Made by a program: the position numbers and the translations under genes
In this document: positions 1 through 15,478 of the stretch, in pieces
How positions within the stretch are numbered: position 1 is the stretch's first letter
Layout of the letters: every line of letters begins with the position of its first letter
DNA from: Cryphonectria parasitica EP155
Taxonomy: Eukaryota; Ascomycota; Sordariomycetes; Diaporthales; Cryphonectriaceae
Assembly (NCBI RefSeq): GCF_011745365.1
Contig: NW_024468909.1
Span: forward strand, 2,170,001-2,234,000
Direction of reading: 5' to 3'
DNA length: 64,000 nucleotides
The notes under the pieces: generated by a model
Seen by the model: the letters and a program-made list of their open reading frames with translations, nothing else
Databases searched by the model: none
Told to the model about the DNA's origin: nothing

Positions 1-1
1 G

Positions 2-388
2 CCCAAGGGTACGGTGGAATACATGACCCTCGATATCGAGCAGCAGCCGCCCCCCTCGCTGCTGAACCGCTTCCACGCTGTCATCTCGACCAACTGCATC
101 CACGCCACCAAGAGCCTCACGGCCAGCTGTGCAAACGCCCACAAGATGCTTCGACCGGGCGGGTTCCTGGCTGTCGTCGAGGTCACCCCGAGACTGTTCT
201 GGCTGGACCTGGTATTTGGCCTGCTCGAGGGCTGGTGGCTGTTTGAGGACGGGAGGAAGCACTGCCTGGCGAATGAGACGTTCTGGAAGACGAGCCTCGA
301 GGCGGCTGGGTATAAGAGTGTGGTGTATGCCGAAGAAGGCGACGGGTATAAGCCAAATCCGCAGGTCATTGTTGCTTGTACGGACTGA
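2..388 (+). CDS. Polyketide synthase, 3' end (C-methyltransferase domain), partial
   Basis: This is the last 128 codons of a larger gene whose 5' part lies left of the window. The reading frame is open from base 2 to the TGA at 386-388. The peptide has the end of a SAM-dependent methyltransferase fold: ISTNCIHAT, then KMLRPGGFL, then [16 protein letters not shown]. That series is typical of the CMeT domain of fungal iterative PKSs, and the [12 protein letters not shown] form fits non-reducing PKSs best. CMeT domains transfer methyl groups from SAM to the growing polyketide chain. The protein stops about 20 residues after the MT fold, so no thioesterase or reductase follows it; product release would need another enzyme, unless the domain order is unusual. 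The next gene on the same strand is a halogenase of the kind that modifies aromatic polyketides. A free-standing methyltransferase cannot be excluded from 128 residues. Confidence 0.8.
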   Translation, partial: PKGTVEYMTLDIEQQPPPSLLNRFHAVISTNCIHATKSLTASCANAHKMLRPGGFLAVVEVTPRLFWLDLVFGLLEGWWLFEDGRKHCLANETFWKTSLEAAGYKSVVYAEEGDGYKPNPQVIVACTD

Positions 389-3933
<3,545 letters not shown>

Positions 3934-5076
3934 TGTGTGCTGTGATGTCAACTTTTGCGGAAGGGTAAACATGAAGCGCATAGAAGTGTGTTGTACTTAT
4001 ATCAGTACTGGTTGGGCACAGAGTGTCTGATGTTTTGGAAGTTCAAGTTGGAAAGGGACACTTGATATAAGAAATACACGTATATAAATACATGTCCAAA
4101 AAAAAAAAGAAGAAAAAAAGGCAACGGCCTCGAGCGAAGTTTTGTTCAGTGGTGCTCTCAACCGAGCCGGAAGAACCTTGGCGAAAGAGTCCAATCCAGC
4201 GAGAAAAATGATTCGTGCCGCAAGTGCAGTCAGATGCTCTGAATCAAATTAATTAAGTAGTTTGTCGAAAATCCGCAAATCTAGCAGATGTACATATAGG
4301 TCCTTTTTATCAGTCGAGTTCCGACTCTTATGAAAATCCTTTGCTTCAAGATTAATGAATATGGTATTAAATGTAAGCAGCAATGCAAATACAATTGCTG
4401 AACATGTTAGACTTGCTCTTTCATGACTGCATTGGAAGGCAAAGTATTAATATTTGGCGCATTGACACTGAACAAGCCAAGTTTGACAATCTTCAACTAT
4501 TGCTGTCGAGATATCCAAGGTACATCCAGTATCGGGATGAAGACGATCGTCTTCTTTCCACAATTGCTTACGCTCCTACTGTACCTTGGCTGCATTTGCC
4601 ACCTAGGTTGAGCACGGCTATTCCTCCAATCCCGACCAGCCACGGAGGTTTGCTGGACGGGGCCTGCCCCGGTTCCCGTCAGCCGCAAAGGCACATTGGT
4701 CGGGGGCCTTGGCAGGAATTTGAAACTCTCCATTTGTTGCTATAAGCCTTGCGGGGGCGGCGCAGCATGAGGAGGATTCAGCCAAACATGTGGTCCTTTG
4801 GGTCACTTGTGTGGCTGCGGTGCATCTGTCTGACATCACTCATTCCTGCTACTAACTAACGTTGACACTCTTCAATGGATTTATATAGAGGCCTGAAGGG
4901 TCCGCCAGCTTACTACTACGATCCGAGACGCGACTAGGAAGTCCCAAAACGACTGTTATTTACACACAAAAAGCCTAGTCCGCAACTTATAATATTTCGA
5001 GGAACGAAAAAGCAATCACACATAGAGAGCCCTCGTCCAGTCTTCTTACCACTCGACAACAAAACAGTCAACAAAA
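3934..5076. other. Intergenic region, halogenase to MAPEG gene
   Basis: No supported gene. An A-rich tract (about 4098-4122) lies in the probable halogenase 3' flank, and a moderately AT-rich stretch spans about 4200-4450. A TATATA element at 4882-4887, about 190 bases before the next ATG, is a candidate core promoter. Confidence 0.5.
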
Positions 5077-5944
5077 ATGGCCACCGTCTTCGACTTCACA
5101 AAGCCTCTTTTTGCCTACTACTCGGTAATAATCAATTACTCCCCCGCGAGCGCGCGAGAGAGAACAATTCAAATCGAAATCTCTATGATGCACTGACAGC
5201 TTTGTAACTAACACGATTTCTCTTCACAGGTCCCCGCAGCCTGGTGCCTTGCCCTCGCACCAACTCTCCTCAGGCCCCAAGCCGGTAAGAATTTTGACCA
5301 TTCCCAACCACGCCGCATTGCCGCGAACGTCGAGAAGGACACCTCGTTAGACAAGAAGGTCAGTTTCTTCCTCCTTCTTCTTCTTCATTTATATTTTTTT
5401 TTCTTATCAAAACCCCCACTGTCCTCTTCCGAAAGTGCTTCAAGCTCGCAAAGCCAGCATCGGCCAAGGATTCCACCACCACCACCACCACCACCACCAT
5501 CATCCTCCAGAGAAGAAGAAAAAAGAGAGAAATAGACAGAAAAAGCACCCCTTCTTCTCTTCCTCATCCACACACATCCAACCACCCCTTGCCCCCCCCC
5601 CCTTTTTATTTTCCCACGCTTCCTCTTTTCAGACCCCTGACCATGATGCCCATACCCAGATCACCCGCCGCATCCAACGCGCCGAAGCCGCCTCCATAAA
5701 CGGCCTAGAATCCCTAGGCTTCTACGCCGCCGGAGTCGTCGCCGCCCTCACCGCCGGCGTCCCCCCCCTCTCCGTCAACCTGAACTGCGCCTGGTATCTG
5801 GCCTCCCGCGTCCTCTACAATATCGTCTTTATCTTCCTGCAGGACAATAGGAAGTTCTCATCGCTGCGGAGTCTGGTTTGGGGCATAGGGGCCGGTTTTA
5901 TTGCTGCTCTGTGGGTGAAGGCTGGGAACAAAAGCTGTGCGTAA
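5077..5944 (+). CDS. MAPEG-family membrane protein
   Basis: Three exons: 5077-5124, 5230-5358, 5633-5944, giving 162 aa. The protein follows the MAPEG pattern (membrane-associated proteins in eicosanoid and glutathione metabolism): a first hydrophobic segment (FAYYSVPAAWCLALAP), a charged loop ending in LDKK, then RRIQRAEAASINGLESLGFYAAGV. It continues with NLNCAWYLASRVLYN and a last membrane stretch before a KAGN-like end. About four membrane segments are expected. Family members are microsomal glutathione transferases or related enzymes. The fungal subgroup is mostly uncharacterised, so no substrate is assigned. Intron 2 (274 nt) is long for this window and contains a (CCA)n run near 5472-5500. 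Proximity to the halogenase does not by itself place it in that cluster. Confidence 0.85.
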
Positions 5945-6843
5945 GCAATTCAGTAGCCTTATCGGAGGAGAGAGAGGGAGGATGGGAATTGGTTGGTGCA
6001 AAGCGGTCTTGTGTTGATGTTTGTTTCTTAAAGATAAAACAAGATTGACAGAGAGACCAGGTGGTGGTCCGGTAAATGTCCAGTATCATCACAAAACCAT
6101 CAGTTACTGTAGAGCCAGCTGACAAGCTGACAAGTCACAGCCGCCACAATTTCCAAAATTTCTGCATTTCACTCTGTTCTCTCCGTGTGTATCTGTTAAC
6201 CATCCACAAAGCCTATTCACAACACTCTCACGATGATACAAAAGGGTCTAGCCTGGACCACAACGTCTCTGCAAGTGTTTCCAAATCATCCCATTGGGAT
6301 AAAGTAGGAAGGCCATGAAAAAGAATAAGAAAGGGAGGGGGACTCGAAAGAGAAAAAGCCCTCTTCCTCTTTGATGAGAATCGAAAAAGTGCAATCTCTT
6401 GTCTTTGGTATCCTGGAACAGAAAAGAAAAGGAAGAAGAAAAGAAGTGTAAACGCCCCCTCCATATGCATGTTCCTCGTGGCGTCGGTATATCTTGTGGT
6501 TGTTTTTTTTTGGTCATTTTTCTTTCACGTTTCCCTCCACAAATCGTGTACCACCAGGGTGTCTCAGCGTATGATGTGTAAACAAAAGGAAGAATGGTGC
6601 TCAAAAAAAAAAAAAAAAAAAGGAATGACACAAAAAACCAACCCCAAAAGATGATGAAAAGCCAAAGGCCATCCAGTATAGAAGCGAACCAAAAGAAAAA
6701 GAAAAAAAGGACTCTTTAACCAAACCACTCCCCAAAATCAGCAAGGATAGAAAGATCTGAACCCTGCTACTGCATGCACTCTCCGTCCATTTCATGTCTT
6801 TTCTTTTCTTTTTTTCTTTCTTTCTTTCTCCCTCTATCGACTT
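5945..6843. other. Intergenic region between convergent genes
   Basis: This holds the 3' flanks of two convergent genes. It is rich in A-runs (about 6602-6620) and GA/CT tracts. No frame looks coding. Confidence 0.5.
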
Positions 6844-8322
6844 CTAGGCGGCCCTCAACATCTCCACCAGCTGTCCCAGGTCTCGCCCGTTCATCATCAG
6901 CACGTCCTTGCAGTCCCCACACACCCGTACGGCGCAGTGGGCACACGTGAAGCGGGCGCCGTTGTCCCGGTGGCCGCAGCTCTGGCAGGAGAGAGGGTGG
7001 CCCTCGTTGCGCGAGGGGACCAGCCGGTAGTGACCCGCGAAGCACTCGAGCTGGATCCGCTTCAGAGGCGCCGCAGGGAGCACCGTCCCTGGTGCCACAG
7101 GCTGAAATTGGTAGCGGCGCATCGGGAAGTAGGCCGGCTCGCCAGGCTTCGGTGCCGTGGGTGAGTCCTCACTCATCATGATCGCCACCGGCGCCGGCGC
7201 GTCGCCCTTCTCGTCCTCGTCGTTGTCGTCATGGTACTCGACGTCCTCGTCATCGGCAGCAACAACGTTGATGGTGGGGCCGAGCTTCGGGCTCGCCCGT
7301 AACGCTGCTGCAGGGCGGATCTCTGGAGACGGGACAAGGGCTGGAGGCTGGACAGTGGGCGCCAACTCAGGCGAAGACTGGGCTGATGACGTGGCGGAGG
7401 CAGAAGTAGGGGCAGAGGCAGGACTGTGACGAGGCCGCGACGAGCTTCTGGGAGACAGGAGGTTGGGAAGGGGCGCTGCGGGGGCCGCACCTGCCACGGC
7501 ACTGGCTTCACCCTCGCCTGGCTGGTCAGGAAACTCGGGAATCACGCTTAGCGGCCTAGCGTCATCAGGAGGTGTGATGGGCGACTTGGGCGAGGCGGCT
7601 GGCTGGGGGTAGAAAGCCTGCTGCTGCTGCTGCTGCTGCTGCTGGTGATCGTGGAACGGAGACACCTCCTCATCGTACTCTGGCGTCGGTGGTCGGCGAA
7701 TCTCTGGGGACATGGTGGCTGGCGAGTACTGAGGCGCGTGGTAGGTGCCGTCCGACATGCCCTTTTCGATCTCCTGGGCGTACTCGGAGAACCCATCGAG
7801 GGCCTCCTTGGACTTTTTGTGGCCCATGACACCCGACGACGACGAGGAGGAGGAGCCTTCTCCTCTGGCCAGTGACCTCTGTGGCAGGGAAGGCTTGCTG
7901 CTCTGGCCTGAAACGTCCTGATAACTGTTCAGGATGGGAGACTCGCCGCTGGTATCACCAAGAGAGGAGGGCTCAAGCCTAGACGCAGACGCAGACGCAA
8001 ACGATGAAGAGGAGGAGGAAGAAGAAGAAGAAGTAGAAGCAGAGGCAAAAGTTCCATTGATGACCGAGGTGGCGACCTGCTGGGTGGAGGCCGTGGAGCC
8101 ATGCGACACCGTCAATTTCAACTCAGGCACAGTCAAGGGCTTGACTGCCTTGAGCGACCTCCTCCTCCAGAGCTGCGGCTGGGTTGGTGACTGGCCGGCC
8201 GCAGAGGTATTGTCTGTAGCTGGCGGGCTGGGCAGGGCCATCTTTGTGCTCTTGGGAGTCATGGGGGGCTTTTGCGGGCTGGAGTTGCTGTCCTTCTCCG
8301 GCGGCGTGGGGGGTCGGCCCTG

Positions 8323-8357
<35 letters not shown>

Positions 8358-9081
8358 GGTTGGCGTTCGTCGTCATCATTGTCTTAGATGAAGACACAGG
8401 CGTGGGCAGGGAGAATGGTGAGACGAGGTCCAGCTTGAGGGCGCTGCTGCTCGTTGTGCTGGGGCCGTCCTTTGGTAGGACTTTTGGTGGTGACGGCTCG
8501 ACGAAGGAGTGTTTTGTTGCTGCCGTGTCCTGGGAGTAGCGGTTTCCTGAAGAGTCCTCCGTCCCATAGGCTGATAATAAACTGGAGATGGACTCGGTAG
8601 GAGATATATCCCCCTCTGTCTGTGCTGCCGTAGGCTGTTGTGGCGCAGGCGGTGGAGGAGGAAGGGGGCTCTTCATGCTCGCCGGTGGGCTCTTAACACT
8701 GTTGCCGCTGCCCACGGGTTTCCTCTTAGGAACGCTGGTCGGTGGGCTGTTGACCCTCGTCAGGGAGGGGAGTGGAGGGAGTGGAGAGTTGTTGTTGCTG
8801 TTGACGGTCATGTTGTAGACACTGGCTGCCATGCTGCTGCTGGACGGGGTCGGCTTTCTCGCGATGGGGTCCTTGGGTGGCAGAGCTGGCCTGGACGGTA
8901 GCGAGTCCCCTCTGGCTGGTAAGACGAACGTTGGTTGTTGTGGTGGTGGTGGTGGTGGTGGTGATTGGGCCGAGCTGGGTTGGTCGTCGTCTACAAGCTG
9001 TGGAGGTGGTGCTGGTAGGGCTTTTGAGAAACGCGAGCGGCCAGACTTGCGGAGCCCTACTATAGCAGAAGAGGTCCCCAT
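6844..9081 (-). CDS. Low-complexity Pro/Ser/Gln-rich protein with C-terminal Cys-rich zinc module
   Basis: One uninterrupted 745-codon frame begins with an ATG at 9081. The first ~650 residues are disordered in composition: Pro runs near residues 40-50, Ser runs, two polyglutamine tracts (10 Gln near residue 242, 9 Gln near 480) and many SP/TP sites. The only likely folded part is the end. There six cysteines are spaced C-x2-C-x10-C-x2-C-x4-C-x2-C (C699, C702, C713, C716, C721, C724), preceded by an aromatic/His-containing stretch (LECFAGHYRLVP). This looks like a cross-brace or ribbon zinc module and is followed by a short helix-like tail ending in LVEMLRAA. I do not recognise a named family; a scaffold or regulator is possible but unproven. 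Strong GC3 bias and an intact 2.2-kb frame support a real gene. Confidence 0.8.
8321..8356 (-). repeat. CAG/CTG trinucleotide repeat coding polyglutamine
   Basis: A run of CTG/TGC triplets on the + strand encodes about ten consecutive Gln on the minus strand inside the 745-aa protein. A second tract at about 7618-7644 encodes nine Gln. Such tracts are prone to length variation. Confidence 0.85.
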
Positions 9082-12000
9082 GGTGAATAATGAGGTTTAT
9101 GCTGTTGTACGCCACACGGAAGGCCCCCGGTCTCTCTTGTCTTGTTCCCCTTGCCTTTTCCCCCCTTTTCTTTGGAGATTGTATGGTTGCCTTTTCTCTT
9201 CTTTTTTGGGTGGGTGTAAAACGTGGTGGATGTTCTAGGACCAGGGATGAGTGGTCAAGAATAGCGCGCAGGGTATCACGACATCGCACAAGAAACGAAT
9301 CTATTGCGGCGTGGCGAGGCAGTGCGGATGGTATGGGCGTCTGTATCTGTGTCTTGTGAGTGGATGAGAATGTGGATGTGGAGTGTGACTGGACGTGGAT
9401 GTGTCGTCTATGTGTGTGTACGTATGAGTCGGAAGTATCATCCGTGACCCAGGTAACCACAACAAGGGGAATGGAAGGCGAAAAAAAGAAAAGGAGAGGA
9501 AAACCGCAGACGTAACGAGAATGGAGGGGTTACCGTTCATGCGGCACGACATGAGCTGCGAGCGGGACAGGAGCACATACACACAACGGAAATCATGCGT
9601 CCCAGGATGTAAGTTTAAAGGGGGCTGTGAAAAAGAAGATTGGGTAGGGACCAGTGCTCTTTGTTGGAAATCGTTACTAAAGAAATGTGTACGAGTATAT
9701 TTCCATAATGATGGAAGCTCACCCTGTTCCCCCCAAACTTCCCCCCCGGCGGCGGCTGCAAGTATATTTTTAGGTAAAGTCGAGCAGAGGAGGAGGGAAA
9801 GGACGGGACGAAGGGGAGGTGGACAAGGAAGGGCCTTGGCCGTGGCCTTGGAGACCTGGTTGAGGCGTGTGATGTGGGTTATTGTGTTATGCCGGGAAGT
9901 TTTCCTGCGCGTCAGAAAGAGCCCTGGCGGGAGGAGACAACACGGCCCATAAGTACTAAGGTACCAGAGTACATCGTGGCTGTCCTGTGTCTTGAGACCA
10001 ATCCAGAATCTATCCTTCTTCTTTTTTTTCTTGCCCTTCTGCTACGCACCATGTTGGCCGCAACTGAGAGGCCACCCGAGTAAGGCAAATTTATTATTTA
10101 TTAAAGACTCCAAGAAGTGGGCGCGTGCCTGGTGGGTGGCCTCCTTCATCCGATCAGCAATTTTGGCAAGCATGGCGAGTGGTTGGGGACTGCGCCTCGT
10201 CTTGGGGAGGGATAAGGATAAAGAAAGAGGGTGGTGGTATCCATGGTACCACAGCATGTTACTAGCAATACTCTCAGTACAAGTACAACGATGGTGAACG
10301 GCAGGACCAGCCCAGGAAATGACAGGGCATTGCGTGCCAGGGAATATGCTCGTGGGGCGATCGAACTCTTTTCTTTTCCTGTCTCTGGCTCTGGGAGGGT
10401 CCGATCTGAAACCAAAGTACCCCTGCCTAGGGCCTGCGCCTGCTGGCCAGGCTAAACCTAGTCGAGGCCCCTGGCAGCAGCCTTTCATCTGACAAGCCAG
10501 CCAGTGGCCTGTCGAGTTATCGATAATAGCTGCTGACGGGTGACATCAGTCGCCAGGGATACGGGGGTTGGGCCGGCGACCTCTGAGACGATCGCGTTCT
10601 TTGCCGGAGGTTGCGGAAATGAGCTGTGTGACATTTTTTCACTGTACATAATACGGTACACACAAAACTCAAGAAATCCGATAATTTCCTGCATGTCTCG
10701 GCTCTTGGGAGAGATCACCACGAGGGATAGCAGAAAAAACTAGAGGCCTTTCTCTCCTCTAGGCAAACACCAACTACCATCTCCTTGTATGACATAAAGA
10801 ATGGGGGAAAAGGAGATTAAAGAAACAGATAATCTTTCCGAGAGGCTGAACCAGAATATGGAAGACATACAATGGTACAATATACGATGTAAACGAGTAC
10901 AAGATGTGTGGCTGGCTGCCCTGAGTAGGACGTTATCTTCAACCAACGTCAACCTCTCCCCGCGTGTTGCAATGCACATACATATTCCCAATCCATCTCG
11001 CACTGCATGCCCCTTCCTCCATCCGAGTTTTCAGTTCAGGTCAGCTCAGATCAGATTCTAGGACCAACCCAGCGCCCATCGCCAGTCCATTGCAGAGGCT
11101 AACCCGCGAGGTTATTTCCGGAAACCCGGTTTTCACCACGCACTATTATGGTGAGTCCACAGCACAGACAGAAAGAAGGCAAGTTCCATTTTCTCGTTGG
11201 GGAATCAAGGTTTTCCTGTATATTGTGACCTCGGTGACCAGTGTGATCAACACGACTGGTGCTCCTTGGGTTTGATTATTTTGTCTAGACCATCATAGTC
11301 CAGCCCATTCAATTTGTGACTTGGAGGTGTAATTGCCGCCGGTCCGCCCCTCTCTCATCAGCCCTTCCCCCGCTCCTCTTTACTTAATTTTTTTTTGTTC
11401 TTACATCTTTCCCAAACTTCGGCTCATCTGCTCCCCCCCCCCCCTCCTCCTCTCGCAGGTGTTCCTAAGGCAAGGATGCTCATCCGGTTGCGTCAACCAA
11501 TGCAGTCATGGTGATTGCGATGACACATTGGGGAGGGCCCGGTGGGGGTTGCAGAGCAGCAGAGAAATGATTACTATGGTCTCAAATAAATGAAAGGATG
11601 AGAACGAGACAAAGAGAGAGGGGCAAGGGAACTAAGAAAATGACCTCTGTATAGAACAGGAGCCACAGGCTGACTGTAACGAGTTCGGACTCTGGTCATC
11701 ACGGCCCCTTCTTCAAAGTCAGCAATACGTAAATTGTAGCTGGTGAATATGTGTTCCCTCAGTTCTCGGCACAGGTACCATAGTAATTTTTCAAAGGGGG
11801 CCGCATGTTGGTCCCGTACCTGCATCTCCTGCATCCCAGCCGAGTGGAACGTGGGCTTTTTTGGTGTTCCCTACTTTTCGGATCAGAAGAATTCTTGGGC
11901 TTATGCAGGCGATTTTCCCAGTGTGGTGGGTAAGGAAGTGCAAGCCCAAGGCTGCGGTGAGCTGCAGGCTGGCTGCAAGCGAGGCCGCAGGGCGATATTA

Positions 12001-12711
12001 CATGCATATTTCGTGCGCCAACACACTCTCACACACACAAGAGGAACAATTTGCCAGGGATCAGGAGTAAATATGTTTCTCCATGACCATACGAGGTGAG
12101 TTGCCAGCCAATTGACCCAGTTCAACCAGGTTATGATCGCACCCACATGAATCTGTACAGTAAAATACGCTTATCAGAAACCAAAAGATGATGCGACCTA
12201 AACGGGACAATTTCTCTCAGCCGATAGCAAAGACATTGACCCTGGTATGACAATGAGGCTTGGCTATCGCAGAGCTTCTAATCCTCATGGGCCACATGCC
12301 CAAAGTCCGCGCCGGCGCCGTGACGGACGGCGACGGTGCGGGCGCGGGACGAACCGGGACTGATCGAAGAGCTGGGTTTGAAAAACCGCTTATCTCTCGG
12401 CAGGTCTAGGGCACCGGATATTGAACCAGACCAGACCAGCATTGGTTGGTGAATGGACACCGCCTGTAACCTCTCTCCACTTGCCGGACCGGACGTTTTT
12501 AACGTCCTTGCTGAATAATGCTCGGTCCTCCTACTTAGAGGGGGGGAGGGGGAAAAGAAGGAAGAAAAAAAAAAAAGGAAGGAAAAAAAGGGCTGTGCTT
12601 GTCGAGGAGTTGCCAATAGAGAAAAGGCCAATCAGCAGAATTTCTTGCCCTGTCTGTTCCATCCATCTGGTACAGGTCGATCAGGGTTCCTGGTAAACAT
12701 ATATCTTGAGA
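9082..12711. other. 3.6-kb intergenic region without convincing gene
   Basis: This lies between two divergently transcribed genes. The left end is a probable pyrimidine-rich leader of the Cys-module gene. Open frames reach 244 codons on the minus strand (8726-9460, mostly overlapping the neighbouring gene) and 148 codons (10042-10488), but none has family-like sequence or splice-joined extensions. There is a C-run near 11431 and purine tracts near 12540-12590. It may hold UTRs, promoters or noncoding transcripts. Confidence 0.45.
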
Positions 12712-14816
12712 ATGGCCGGGGGCGAGGACTCCCATACGAATAACCCGACCGAGGCCAGCCCGCTACTTGGCGGTGCCTCCTCCTCCGTGGGTGCGGGCGA
12801 TGTGAGCTATGGCTCCTCAACGGGTGTTTCTTCTTCGAATGCCACTGTCATTGGTGACAATGATGACGATGAGGTGACCAATGGCAACGAGGGCAGCTGT
12901 GCGGCGCAGGAAGACGGGTCCAGCAGCAACGGTGTTGGTGGGAATGCTGCACCACCAGGAGGGGAGGGCGTGCCAGAGCTAACTAAGAAGTTGCATCTGC
13001 TTCTGCCAGTGCTGGCAGTGGGCATCTTTCTCAGCGCCCTTGACCAGACGCTCATCGTCGCGACATATGCCAAGATGAGCAGCGATTTGAAGGCCCTGAA
13101 CCGGACAAGCTGGATCTCCACCTCGTGAGTTGTTCCCTATCGTCGCCGCCGTCGTTGTCTGAAAGCCCCAGTATTTTCTTTTCTATTTTATTCTTTTAGG
13201 CCGACCGACGACTGACGAGATGACCTTTGTCTTCTTCTTCTTTCTTCTAGATATTTCCTGACGCTCACCTGCTGTCAGCCACTCTATGGCAAGTTGAGCG
13301 ATATATTCGGAAGGAAGCAGTGCCTCCTGTTCGCCTACTTCTTCTTCGGGCTGGGCTCATTGGGCTGTGGGTTCTCGCAGGACATCTGGCAGCTCATCTT
13401 CTCCAGGGCGGTCGCTGGTCTTGGGGGCGGGGGCATCAACGCCGTGACCTCCATCCTCCTCAGTGATATCGTGCCTCTGCGCGACCGTGGTCTCTGGCAG
13501 GGTTATCTGAATATCATCTTCGGCGCCGGAACCGGAACTGGGGCCCCTGTGGGAGGGCTGGTGGCAGAGTCTCTGGGTTGGAGATGGTGCGTATATCTCA
13601 TGACCCTGACCTTGCTGCCGTTATACATAAACTACCCAGCAGTAGTATATGTCACATTACTCGTTTGGCTGACGATTGTTTTCTTCTTTCTCTGTACATA
13701 GGTCTTTTATCGCGCAGGTGCCTCTTGTGGCCATCGCCTGGGTCGGGGCCTACTCGGTCATCCAGCTCCCCAGACGAGACACATCCCACTGGCTCGAGAA
13801 GCTGGCCAAGGTGGACTTCCTGGGGGCCCTCTTCCTTGTCCTGGCCGTCCTGTCCCTCCTCTTGGGGCTCGACAACGGCAGCAACGAGGGCTGGAGCAAG
13901 CTGGTCACCATCATCCCCCTCGCCGCCTCGCCTGCCCTGTTCGCCATATTCATTCTTGTCGAGATCAAGGTTGCTTCGCACCCTTTTGCCCCGGGTCACA
14001 TCATTTTCGAGAGGTCGCTGTTTGCGGGCTACCTCTGCAACTTCTTTGCCGTTTTTGGCCAGATGTCGACCATCTTCTACCTGCCGCTGCTGTACCAGGC
14101 TGTCGATGGCCTCTCTGCCGTGCAGGCTGGACTGCTCCTGATCCCCGTCACCATCTTTGGCGTGTCAGCCTCGCTGGGGTCGGGGTATATCATGCGGCGC
14201 ACCGGTCGGTACTACCGGCTCACCATCTTCAGCCTCCTCCTTCTGCTCCTCAGTGTCATTCCCATGGTGTTGTTCGCAGGTGCCTGGATCAACTCGGAGG
14301 TGGGAACATCGGTCGCCTTGGCCATGGTGGCACTTGGCGCTGGCTCAGGTTGGTTTCTATTCTTTTTGCCCCCTCCCTTTGTCAGCATACACAAGTTGGG
14401 ATATATGCATTTACTTACTCAATATTCTTGCTGGTGAAAATGCAGCAATCACCACAACTCTCGTGGCACTCCTCTCCAACGCCTCCAAGGACGACACCGC
14501 CGTGGTTGTCGCCTGCTCGTACCTGTTCCGCAGCCTGGGCACCTCCATTGGCGTCAGCGTGGCGTCAGCCATCCTACAGCAGGTGCTGCGGGCGCAGTTG
14601 GCCTCGAGGCTCGGCAGCGGCGATGCGGCGGAGGCCATCGAGCAGCGCGTAAGGGAGAGCCTGGACTATATCAAGCTTCTGGAGCCTGGAACGGCGGCGA
14701 TCGTCAGGCGGTGTTATCAGATTGCTACCATACATGTGTTTGGGTTTCAGGCGCTGCCTTTTGCGTTGGCGTTCTTGTCATCGTTTTTCATTCGGGAGAA
14801 GAGCTTGAACAAGTAG
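12712..14816 (+). CDS. MFS transporter, vacuolar basic amino acid / DHA2-like
   Basis: Four exons: 12712-13124, 13251-13586, 13702-14348, 14446-14816, giving 588 aa. The start is the ATG at 12712. A hydrophilic N-terminal tail of about 95 residues contains ETSPLL-like EASPLLGG, an acidic dileucine signal often seen in vacuolar membrane proteins. The first membrane helix (LLLPVLAVGIFLSALDQTLIVATYA) carries the LDQT signature of 14-TM drug:H+ antiporter-2 transporters. MFS motif A, GKLSDIFGRK, follows. Fungal relatives (Fnx1/Fnx2, Vba1-3) move basic amino acids into the vacuole; others export drugs. The vacuolar role is inferred from the N-terminal signal and overall resemblance. No defect is seen. 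Confidence 0.9.
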
Positions 14817-15478
14817 GGGTGAAGAAGGAGGAGGGTGCTATAGGTGGCACACGGTTTCGAGGAGCCTCAAAAGGTACTGTATCTTCCCTTACTATACGGT
14901 CATCTGAGAGAGAATTTAGACCCTCTTTTGGTGCAGATGATGTCCTATTTCGGTGCCATTGTCGTGTCTTTGAAGTGTCCTATGAGGCACTCATATCGAG
15001 CACCTCAAGAACACCCTCCTGTGGCCTGCCTGGAACTCAATGGTACTTCCAGTTTCGTGCACTCTGGACTCATTCTATAGAATGCTGTTGTGTTGGGTAG
15101 ACCTTCTAATACCCTAACCCTAGAGAATGACGAGATGGTTGAAACCCCCTTCGCTCTGGCAAGTTTCTGCTTGCATTGGAACCTGTACAGTCTGTCTTCT
15201 GCTAATCATTCATGCTCCTGGAAATTCTCATGTGACACAAGGACTGTAATTTCATTACAAATCAAGAGAGAGTATGTAGTAACAAGTGAGGATATGATGT
15301 CTATTTTCATGATGCATGAGCAGCACAGTAGTGCAGGTGGGTCCTCACTCTTGACTCTGTCTCTCACTCTCACTCTCACTCCAACCTCTTCACATGCTTG
15401 ACATCACCCTTCTTCCTTTTCCTCACTTCCTGCTCAGGACGCACTTACTTACCCACATATGAGAATTTGTCGTCCAAA
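14817..15478. other. Intergenic region, MFS transporter to Nudix gene
   Basis: No supported gene. Contains a telomere-like element ACCCTAACCCTAG at about 15110-15122 and a (CTCACT)-like run near 15362-15380. The right end is the Nudix promoter and leader. Confidence 0.5.

Noticed and set aside
5465..5510. His-rich coding run joined to the MAPEG last exon (frame open from 5435)
   Set aside because: It lies inside intron 2 (GTCAGT..TTTTCAG); splicing restores the family sequence LDKK to RRIQRAEAA, and the His run is just a (CCA)n repeat.
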